A stretch of DNA of 64,000 bases from Nageia nagi (lineage: Eukaryota; Pinophyta): assembly GCA_050084985.1 (NCBI GenBank), contig JBITNC010000001.1, forward strand, positions 5,022,001 to 5,086,000. The letters run 5' to 3'. Below are positions 22,485 through 32,328 of this stretch, piece by piece. Both the position numbers and the translations under genes were made by a program. Under the pieces are notes generated by a model that saw only the letters and a program-made list of their open reading frames with translations, did no database searches and was not told the DNA's origin. Every line of letters begins with the position of its first letter. The stretch's first letter is position 1.

Positions 22485-24868
22485 TCACACTTTGTCAAAT
22501 GAATGGATTATTGATTCTAGATACACTAATCATAAGTGTTTCAAAAAAGATAAGTTTGAAAACTTTTATAAGTATAGAAAAGATGTAGTTATGATAGGTG
22601 ATAGTTCATTCCTTGAAATTCAAGGTATCGAGAGTGTGTTGATACAAGAAAAGATTTTTGATAATGTACTTTATTTATCTAAATTTGCTATGAATCTCCT
22701 TTCTATAATTCAAGTTGCAAGGAAAGGTTACTCCTTTGAGTTTAACTCAAACTCTTGATGCATGAAAAAGGGTCTTGCGACTTTGGTGAAAGATGACCTT
22801 TACATTGTGTATCAATCTCTAACAAAGATGTGCCTTGCAACTAATGTTTACTCTAAAGGTAATCTTCAACACCATCGATTAGGCCACCTAAACTATAAAA
22901 AAATTCAAGTCATGAAAGATTATGAACTTGTCAAATCTTTGCCTACAATATCACCTACAATTAGTCTTTGTGAGAAGTGCATTCTAGGTAAAATGAATCG
23001 ATAAAATTTTTCAAAAGATAAGGTAACTAGAGCAACTCAAACTCTTCAACTTGTGCATATAGATTTGATGGGTCTATTATCAACTAAGTCGATTGGAAAA
23101 GCATTTTATATCTTGACCTTTATTGATGACTTTAGTAGGATGACATTTGGTTATCTTCTCTTCTAAAGCACAAACATCAAACTTTTGATAGGTTTAAAGA
23201 TTTTAAAATCTTTATAAAAAATCAGTCTAGATTCAAAATCAAGATGTTAAGATTTGATAATGGGGGTGAGTATAATAGCAATGAATTCAATTATTTTTGT
23301 ACCAAGTATGGAATCAAGAGGTAGTTTACTATCCCTTACACTCCTCAGTAGAATGGTGTAGCTAAGAGGAAGAATAAAATCATTCAAGAAATGATAAGAT
23401 GTATGTTGGTAGATCTTAATTTTTTATAGGGTGAAGCTGTAAATGCTACAATCTATATCTTAAATAGGTATCCTACAAAAGCAATTGAAAGTAAAACTCC
23501 ATATTAGGCATGGCCAAGAAAGAAACCTAACATCTCTTACTTTAGGGCCTTTGGTTGTGATGCTTATACCTTTGTTGTTCCTAAGAAAAGGAAGAAGCTT
23601 GATAAGAGATCCGAAAAGTGTATCTTTGTGGGATATGATAACTAGCATAGAGGTTATAAGCCATACCAACCTTCTTCTAAGGCAGTATTTATGTCAAGGG
23701 ATGTAAAGTTAAATGAACTTCCTATAGATTCTGCTTCTTGTGAGAACCTTGATGAGGGTGATGATTCTTTTGTTGCACCTAACTAGTTGGATGTCAGTAT
23801 AGATTTGTCACCTAAGAAAAAAACTCTCCAACATAAAAGATAATAAGAAGTATGAGCATTAATAAATTATTATTTACCAAAATTGATAGTAAGAATGAGC
23901 CCTCATTCTGTGTGGATGATCTATTGATTACAAGGAATAATATAATCTTCATACAAGATTGCATTTCCAAACTTAAGGTAACTTTTAAAATGATAGACCT
24001 TGGTCTATTGCATTACTACTTTGGTATGTAAATGTACGAATACAAAGATTGTACTTATCTTAGTTAATCAAAGTATGTCTCAAATATCTTCCAAAATTTT
24101 AGAATGGAGGAATGCAAACTTGTTAGAATCCTAATCTCTTCTAGAATCACTTTGTCTCTTAGTTTCAACTCTTAATTGGTAGATGCTACAAATTATAGGC
24201 AACTAATTGGTAGTCTTCTTTATTTGACTATATCTAAATTAGATATTTTTTTTACCATGAATTTGATGGTTCATTTTATGCAAAAGCCATATGTTGAGCA
24301 CTTCAATGTTGTTAAGCAAATTTTGAGATATGTTGCAAGCATTAATAATCTTGCTCTCAAGTATGACAAGTTGCCCTCATTTACTCTCTCAAGATTTTTT
24401 GATTCTAAATATAGGAGAGATAAATATGATAGAAAATCAACTTTTTCTTATGTGTTTATCATTAGTTTAGGTGTTATCTCTTAGGCTTATAATAAGTAGC
24501 TTACTACTGCTCTCTCCACCACTAAGGTTCAATATTATACAATACCAATTGCAGCTCAAGAAACCATTTGGTTGAAGCATCTTTTGAAAGAAATAGGGTA
24601 TGTGTAAGTTCATCCATCTTAGATTTCTTTAGATAATTAATAAACTATTGCTTTAGCAAAGAATCCTATTTTCCATCAGAGAACAAAGTATGTAGAAATC
24701 CAAACCCACTTCATCAAAGAGAATGTTATGGATGGTCTTCTACACTTACAGTATTTTCCATCAATCCTAAACTCTACTGATTTGTTCACCAAGCCGCTTC
24801 TTGAAGCTTAGTTTTGTAAGCTTATGAACTCTATTAGGTTAGTGAAGTTTCTCTTAAAAAGGGAGTAA
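22485..24868 (+). pseudogene. copia-2 pol with a deletion through reverse transcriptase
   Basis: Protease: EWIIDSRYTNH at 22500, where catalytic DSG has become DSR. GAG-pre-integrase: LGHLNYKKIQ and CEKCILGKM (22870-23000). Integrase: TFIDDFSRMTFGYLL near 23125, with the rest split over frames. RT: only the part from CVDDLLIT (about 23914) onward remains; by alignment with copia-1 about 565 bp between 23905 and 23914 are missing, including the FQLDVKSAF and LYGLKQAP motifs. RNase H: open 24176-24484 (LIGSLLYLTISKLD), then LFTKPLLEA. It cannot encode a working polymerase. Confidence 0.85.
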
Positions 24869-24996
24869 ATGTTGAACTCTTGTTGACTCCATTATAATTT
24901 CTTCCTTCTTAATTAAGTTTTTGAACTTTTTAGATTTGTATACTTTGTTTATGCATTCCTCTATTTGGTGATTATAAGTATGGGCTTGGCATCTTA

Positions 24997-25260
24997 GTGA
25001 TGACTTATAATGTACCACAAATCCAAGCACATTATATCAAGGAGAAAGTTTTTGATGCCAATTGCAGCTCTGCTCATTTGACTTTGGCTCTCTTGATTTA
25101 TTCACTACTTGCTTTAGAAACTTTATTGTGCACACTTCAAAAGTTTTTTATGGTAGTGAAGTTATCCTCAAGGGGAAGTGAAGTCTAAATTCTTGTGTTG
25201 AATTCATATCTGTGATGATAACTTCATCCCTAAGAGGCTATTTTTGTTGTATACTGTTGA
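24997..25260 (+). pseudogene. Second copy of the copia pol tail inside copia-2
   Basis: RNase H already ends at about 24868 (LVKFLLKKG), yet 25140-25250 again carries the tail seen once in copia-1 at 5775-5850: VKLSSRGSEV, stop, then ttgaattcatatctgtgatgataacttc. This suggests a local rearrangement or template switch. Confidence 0.55.
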
Positions 25261-25893
25261 TCTAAATGTACACCTTCGTGGTTAGTTTACTCTGTGTGAG
25301 AAACTCATGGGATATTTAGTTTTTTATTATCATTATGTGAGGAATCAGTATGTATTTGTTAGCACTATTTGGTTATCTATATGTGAGTAACTCATATGTG
25401 CATATATTTTTTTATTATTGATCAACACATGTTTCTATATACAACATATGACTATAAGTATAGCTTGACATCTTTGTGATAACTTATAATGCATCATTGA
25501 TCAGTTTATGGATGGCATTACTTAATTCATTCATCTTATGATTGATATGAATGTTATATTATGCATCTAACTGATCTTATTTAAGATTTGCTTGTATCTT
25601 ACAGGTTTTATCTTGAGAATGCAAGTTACTTTGAGTGGGCAGGCTCATGGAGGCTCACATGTCAACTCAATGTTGATCGACTACACTTACAATGAAACCA
25701 GTTGTGGTTAATGATTGTATTGTAAACCATTTTGTCAAATGGTATTGTAATGAGTCTCAAACTAAGATCTTGTTTATTTTTTAATAATGTAAAAGTTCTC
25801 ATTTTTATTTGTATATCTTCAAAAGAAAACTCTCTTGTACTTTATCTTTTTTCTTCTCTCTATGCTTTATCCCAATATTACATTAAGAGGGAA

Positions 25894-26353
25894 TGTTAGA
25901 ATTTGTAATGTAATATTGAGTAATATTTCTTCTTAATGTAAATTCACTTAACACTTAAAGTATCATTAGATACCTTAAAGTATTAAAGGAATAAAAATAG
26001 GTATGAGATTAAAATTAGGTAAAGGATTAAAAATAGAAAAAGAATTAATTATAAAGTGGGTTTCTTCTTACAAAAAGAGAAAAACCTTCCCTTCTCAGTT
26101 ACACTATTCTAATGCAAGCTTTGCTATAGGTTTAGAGTATGTGTGAGAGAGAGAAAAGAGATTTTGTAAGAGAGGTCCTTGAGAATAAGAAGATCTTAGT
26201 TAGTGATGTACTCCTAAGGAGGGAGGAACCACTTTATATCTTATGTTCATTATGAGATTGGATTATATTATTGTGCTATTGAGTTGATGTTGAACATGCC
26301 TTTTTGAGATCTTGGTAGAGTAGAAGTTAATTCAAAAATGATTAATTTATTCA
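25894..26353 (+). repeat. copia-2 3' LTR
   Basis: 460 bp, tgttagaatttg to tttattca, preceded by the purine tract cattaagagggaa. Compared with the 5' LTR it lacks about 14 bp near aataagagaagaatta and has scattered substitutions. Confidence 0.87.
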
Positions 26354-26640
26354 AAAGGTAATCAAGCTTTCAATGTTTATGCCACTCCCATAATAGTGGA
26401 AGGTAAACTCTTTAACTGGAATGTGTTAATTATGATAGATAGTGAAGCATCTACAAGTTTCATTTCATCTCATATCATTGTTATAATTCCTAGAAAACCA
26501 GGATTCATGGTTGCTAGTTGGAATGTCAAGTTTGGCTCAAGATAATTATGTAAGGTTGAATACTGCCTTATAGAAGTTGAGTTAGAATTTCTTAACTTTG
26601 AAATGATTCCCTACTTGTATGTAGTATCTCTCCCTTTTAT
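26354..26640 (+). pseudogene. gypsy-3 protease fragment
   Basis: Immediately after copia-2 the frame reads NQAFNVYATPIIVEGKLFNWN, VLIMIDSEASTSFISSHI and VELEFLNFEMIPYL. The retropepsin signature DSGAT-x-FIS is present with DSE in place of DSG. It is continuous with neither neighbour: the upstream part was separated by the gypsy-2 and copia-2 insertions, and the downstream part resumes at about 28085. Confidence 0.6.
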
Positions 26641-28080
26641 CGTTAAACCCCTTTTTAAGGATTTGATTTGGATCTTCACACTTTGTTCATTTTAGTGCTT
26701 GCAGAAATAAAAATGCACACCAAATCAAAAACACACAAAATGATGTACACACATAGTTTCCCTGGTTCGATCAATATGGTCTACATATAGCAAATAATAA
26801 TCTATTATTATAGAGTCTATTTTACAATATCACTTGTATGATCCTTCTTGCTTCACTCTTTTGTTTATTGAAGCCAAATCACATGATCATTATAGGCTCT
26901 CCATTGAATCCCTTTTTTGAAGATGACTCTCTTTACAATGAAATTATTTGAGCATAATTCCATATCTCTTATCCCAAGATGAAATATTTAGAACTATTAT
27001 TTATCTTTTTTTTCATAATGGTGGTTATGTCGTCCACTTCTTTCTTCATGGCAATAATCTTGTCCATGTTCTTTTTCTTCTTATATGCAAGCTTGAAATG
27101 CACCTCCAATATTACTCTTATGGTTTTGTTATTTTCCATGGAGTTTACAATAAAATGGATTCTTCTACATTCTTTTCAAACCTACACTAACTCACTCCCC
27201 TTGGAAGGAAATCCACACTAAAGGACAAGTTTTTTCATACTCTATGTTCCCTTTTATAACATTAAGGGATTACAAATTTGGAGTTTATGGTTACATGGTG
27301 ATAAGATAATATTTGTTATTTTTCCTCCTTTGCAAAATGCTCTCTCATCCTCACAACAATAGTCTCCCTCATTTGTATTCATGTAGCATTGTTTTGGCTT
27401 CATATGGTTATATTCTCCTATCTTTTTGGATTTTGCAAAATTGTCAAAACTACTTCTAGTGCCATTTTGGAATGACCACAACTTCATAACCATAATTCTA
27501 AATGTCAAAAAATTTCATCAAGGTGGTTTTGGATATATGTAGCTTAATTGGTATAATTTCATGCTTTAAATCCTTATTGGTAGCTCTAAGAATCATCATC
27601 AAGTGGGCCACCAACGCATATTTACACCTGACAGCTATCAAAATTGACTGTCATGAATGCAAAATGATAATATACCATTTTGTGAACACCATAACTTTCA
27701 AGTATTCAATCCAAATGCCCTAAAATTTTAACCGCATGTTCATCATAATATGAGGTACCAATGATTAAAATTTTAAGCTATGAATCAACCTACTATGCTC
27801 TTGGTGATTGCATCAATAGAGCCTTTCATGCATATTTTACATTTTTTATATTTAACTTCAAATTTCAAAAAACCATAACTTATGAACCATAGCTCCATTT
27901 TCTTCGCCATTTGAAATGTTGGAGCTATGGTGGAGAGCTCTTTAATATGGAAGAGAATAATCAACAAAAATATAAACTTGAAAAATTACCTTTTTTAAGA
28001 CTCTAAAATCCATTTCGGATCACCCTTCATATGAAGTGATCCCATGAATGGATTGGCTAGTAAAATATAAGGTTGTAGTA
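26641..28080. other. About 1.4-kb insert separating gypsy-3 protease and RT
   Basis: No coding region is recognised. The left part contains agtttccctggttcgatcaa and tctacatatagcaaata, which resembles the antisense of copia LTRs, and there are several short ORFs of no credible family. Its ends are estimated from where gypsy homology stops and restarts. It may be a solo LTR or LTR fragment on the minus strand. Confidence 0.3.
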
Positions 28081-28084
28081 AAAT

Positions 28085-29157
28085 TTGATAAATTTTGGGT
28101 TTAGGTCACCAATGAAAATGGTGATAGGATCAAAATGCATAGTCTCAAGTAGCCCTTTAAACTAAAGGTTATCTTATTCATGCAACTATCCAAGGCTATG
28201 GAAAAGAAGTGCTAACTCGTAGCTATTAAAATTAATAAATCTAATGATATGGTAGAAGTAGAAATACTATCAAAATAGCCCATATTGAAATAATTTTTCA
28301 ACATATTTTTGGAGGAACTTCTTGGAAAACCTCCTAAAAGAGAATTTGATTTCATTATAGATCTCATACTAAGAACTGAATAAATCTCTAGAACACTTTA
28401 TCATATGACCACAATTGAGATACAAGAGTTAAAGTTGCAACTTCAAGAGCTTCTAAGATTGGGTTTGATTAGTCTAAGCATATCACCTTGGGATGCACCT
28501 GTGTTGTTTTTTAAAAATAAGGATGAAATCTTAAGGTTGTATATTGACTACAGAATGTTGAATAAGGTCATAGTTAAAAAATGGTATCCCTTACCTTATA
28601 TTGATTATTTATTTGATCAATTAAAGGGTGCCATAATCTTCTCCAAAATAGATATAATATTTGGATACTATCAACTCATAATTAAAGAAGAGGATATACT
28701 CAAAATAATATTCAAAACTTGATATGTACACTATAAATTCATTATCTTGGCATTTGAGGTAATAAATGCCTTTGTTGCTTTCATGAATTTAATGAACAAT
28801 ATATTTAGAGACTACCTTGATAAGTTTGTACTTATATTTTTAGCTGACATTTTGATCTACTCTAGAAATAAGGATGAACATGATCAACACTTGAGGATAA
28901 CTCTTAGCATGTTGAGGAGAAATTAGTTGTTCGAAAAGCTTTCAAAATATAAATTATACACTCTTGAAGTCTATTACCTAGGTCATATCATTTTAGCTAA
29001 GGGATTAGTTATAGATCCTAAGAAAGTTAAAGCCATTAAGGATTGGCCAAGGCCAACCAATATGTCAAAAATCAAAAGCTTTATGGGTTTAGCTAGTTAT
29101 TACAGAAGATTTGTAGAAAACTTCTTAAAAATAGCCTATTCGATCACCCAAATTTAA
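28085..29157 (+). pseudogene. gypsy-3 reverse transcriptase, degenerate
   Basis: Chromovirus-like RT wording: the open frame 28405-28722 reads [49 protein letters not shown] and [13 protein letters not shown]; then FLADILIYSRN near 28840 (catalytic YVDD changed to LADI), and 28927-29157 with YLGHIILAKGL, DPKKVKAIKDWPRP and SFMGLASYYRRF. It is stopped at four or more places and ends at 29157, just before an LTR-like block, so RNase H and integrase are absent. Confidence 0.85.
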
Positions 29158-29168
29158 AGAAAATTAAT

Positions 29169-29864
29169 GTGATGAGTCATGGAATTGTCTCTTTTGGTAC
29201 TAATTTTATGGACTTTTATTATGCTTACTTGAACCTATGAACATTATAAACCATATTTTTGATGTAAATATCTTGATGCACCGTCAAACATTCATAACTT
29301 TTGATCCGACCATGATCGTCTTGAAATTTTTGAGAAGAGCTAGATATGGGTTTTTATCATGCTAGTGGCAACCTCTTATGGGAGGCATGTGTCGAAACAG
29401 AAAGTTTTCCAATTGATCTAAATCCATCATTTAGTGCCTCAAAATTAGCTTTTAGTGTCAGTTTTCAGGATTTTTTAATAAGTAGACTTTAATATCTTTT
29501 GTTGTAAGAGTTTGTTTAAGATAATAAGTGAGAGTTCCTTTAGTCCTAGTTAACTGAGCTTGCACGCCCAGTTTGGCCATGATCTGAGGACCTTTCTATT
29601 TTTAGAAAGTCTCCATTTGTCTATTTTTAGGAAGTTTCTATTTTTAGTAAGTGCTAGTTTTCGGACGGTTCGTGATTTTCTGGAAGTGCAAGTTTTCTCT
29701 TGGCTATATGAGCTATTGTAACGGACCTGAAAAAGGTAGTGCAGATTCAGAAGAATAAAATAAAGTGTGTGTTAAAAAAAGTTATTCTTCCATTGGTTTG
29801 CTTGTTGTGTAAATCAATTACTTTTGGAGATTTATTTGGATCTTCTAAGGGGAATCTGCACCAT
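29169..29864 (+). repeat. Possible gypsy LTR
   Basis: Starts tgatgagtcatgg directly after the truncated RT, contains ggctatatgagc and a later aataaaataaa polyadenylation-like site, and could end in tctgca. No second copy is in the window to prove the ends. The short motif tctatttttagaaag / gaagtttctatttttagtaag recurs near 29600-29650. Confidence 0.35.
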
Positions 29865-32172
29865 ATCTAATGCTCTACTATGGTGTGATTAATAGATGCA
29901 TTTTGATATGAAATTTTGAGTTATGTGTTCTTTTTGCTTGTCAAATCCTTGTATGCCTTACTATTTGATTTTGGGTGTAGGAGACAATTAAATGTTGGGC
30001 ATTTGCAATAACCTGCAACACAATTGTGCATGCGCAAATATGCCTAAGTTGTAACATCTATTGTTGGGCCATTATTTTTGAAGACATGTATGCATGCAAC
30101 TACTCATAGCAGGTCCTTGTTTACATGGGAACCAATTATTGTCAAGTTAAGCACCTTCTATTGATCTAGTTTTATGCATACTGATACAACAATTGTGTGG
30201 AGCTAGGAAGTAGGACAAAATTGAAGCTTCTAAATTGTTGAAGTAATAAAATTGAAAGTGTTGAATTCTTAGTCTTCAATTTGTGTTTTCTAGTTACCAG
30301 CCATTTCCTTTCACATATTTCCAATATTTAATTTGAATTGATAGTTGTTTCTTTTCATATTTCTAGCTTTTTATATTAAGTGTGTTTCCTGTTATCTCCT
30401 ATTTCTTTCTAGAATAGTTCCTTTCCACAAGAGTGTTGTTCATTCCTTTTTTAGTAGCTAGCTATTTAGTTAAAATATATGCAATTTCTTCCAACATAGT
30501 AATTTATTTTCACTTAAAAGGATCAGTTACAAAATCAATTCACATATACAGAGCATGATCCTTATAAAATAAGTTGACCTTGGATTGGAAAACAAATGAC
30601 ATAAAAATCTAGTCATTTTTAGCACTATTGTTGGGGACGACATTAAGATTATTGTTTGATTGATCCAAGTCAAGATGCTCTTGAATGACATGGCCTAGAA
30701 ATTATAAAGGACAATTCATTTCCACCACAAAATTCTTATACTCCTCTTTTTTGGCCTCCTTGTCTTATATAGATAATAACTTCCAATCTTTTTGAGGAAG
30801 GTAATCTCTTTCCATATTTATCCATAAATCCTTGAACTTAATCTAATACTTGTAATCTTAATCATTGAACTCGAGGATAGATAAGTGAGAGTTTCCTTTA
30901 TGGTTTGCCATTATGCTTAACAAAGATAAGGAAAAGACTTCCAAACTTATTTTCTGTTAGACAAATAAAGTAGTCACACATTACACTCAACCAAGCTTTG
31001 ATATTAGATATAAAATTTAGTTACCTTTATATGTTGAACTCTTCGTATATAGATCACAAATGATCTCAATTCAAGCTCAAAAAGTATTTAAATCAACAAA
31101 GATCATCCCTGACAGTAAAAGAAACCAATAAGATCAACTTCTTAGTACTTTTGGTAAAATCAAGAGACGAAAAGTATTGAGTAAGAAAATAATTTAGATC
31201 AATTGAAAATGATGTGAGACTCAACATATAATTTGATTCATGTGTTTATCTTTAAAAAGTAGTCATGGCAAGCTAGAAAACATGAATATTCACACACATA
31301 ATATTAGAATTAGAGATAATACTTAGGAAATTTAACAGACATAAGTTATGATATTAGTTATATTGAATTTTTCAATATATAGTAAAAATTATGTTATCTT
31401 ATTCAATAATCATTGAATATTAGGTAATTTGCTTCAAAGGAAGATTAGGTATACATAAGCCAAAACTTTAGCATGGAAAATAGACTACATTACTCAATCT
31501 CTGGAGACGTAAACTCTAGTTAAAGTGGATCTCAAACCCTCATACCATGAGCGATGGTTAAGCATTTTGTTTAGAAAAATAAAACAACACTAAAAGTGAA
31601 AAGGTTAGTCATTGCTTATTGCAAGCAAGGAGGTTGCTCCAAGGTGTCTAATTATAATCCTCTCAATAATTTGTTGCATCTTCCTTACTTTTTTTTTCAC
31701 AATTCAAAAGGAGAAGATCTAAATGATTATGTGTTTTAATTAACTAATTCCATTATATATGAAAATTTGCTATGGCTAGTATGCATGTATTTAATTCTTA
31801 ATTTTGATAATTTCGATTGTTTGATTTTCTTTTGTTTTTTTTTTCTCTTGTTATATTATTTAATCTATTTTGAAATTATTTTATGTGATTACCTCTCTAA
31901 ATTTTTAATGGAGGCCAAAATTATATAAATTTGTGATTTATAATTATTTTACTCTATTTTTATTGAAATTTATTTAAAATTGTAAATTTTATTTTTTTCA
32001 TATCACTCTGAAATATTTAATCTTATCTAAATAACATCAAATTTTAAATTATGAATATTTAACTAGAAAATAATACATATAAATAATTAGATTTATTATC
32101 ATCCTAAGGATTGATGTTTAATCTATTTTGAATAAAATTTTAGTTGATTCATGCCTCTTACCCAAGTAGTCA
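29865..32172. other. Intergenic region upstream of the PPR gene
   Basis: AT-rich and without a credible ORF on either strand. A minus-oriented primer-site-like aagctttgatatta is near 30994, hinting at an old minus-strand copia LTR to its right, but no partner was found. 31680-32130 is extremely AT-rich. I see no gene here. Confidence 0.4.
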
Positions 32173-32180
32173 TATAAATA
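32173..32180 (+). promoter_or_regulatory. Candidate TATA box of the PPR gene
   Basis: TATAAATA at 32173 lies 156 bp before the start codon, which would give a leader of roughly 120 bases if transcription starts about 30 bp downstream. No second candidate is as good between 32000 and 32329. Confidence 0.45.
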
Positions 32181-32328
32181 AATACACCACTTATGGTTTT
32201 CACCATATTTTGGTTTCCATTTCACTCTCTTGGTTTACACGTCACTTCGTGGAAGAAATCCTCTTCACATTATCTGCATTCACTCTGCAATCGAAATCAT
32301 ATATTAACAGAGGTAGAAATAGAAATAG

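Larger units (their letters stand above)
18668..26353 (+). mobile_element. Ty1/copia element copia-2 with both LTRs
   Basis: 5' LTR 18668-19141, primer site 19144, leader to 21566, gag, protease, integrase, partial RT, RNase H, purine tract (ttaagaggga) and 3' LTR 25894-26353. Flanks read aaagg(g) on the left and aaagg on the right, a probable 5-bp target-site duplication offset by one base. Length about 7.7 kb. Coding domains have stops and frameshifts, and about 565 bp of RT is missing, so it is non-autonomous. It sits 14 bp beyond the gypsy-2 3' LTR. Confidence 0.88.
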
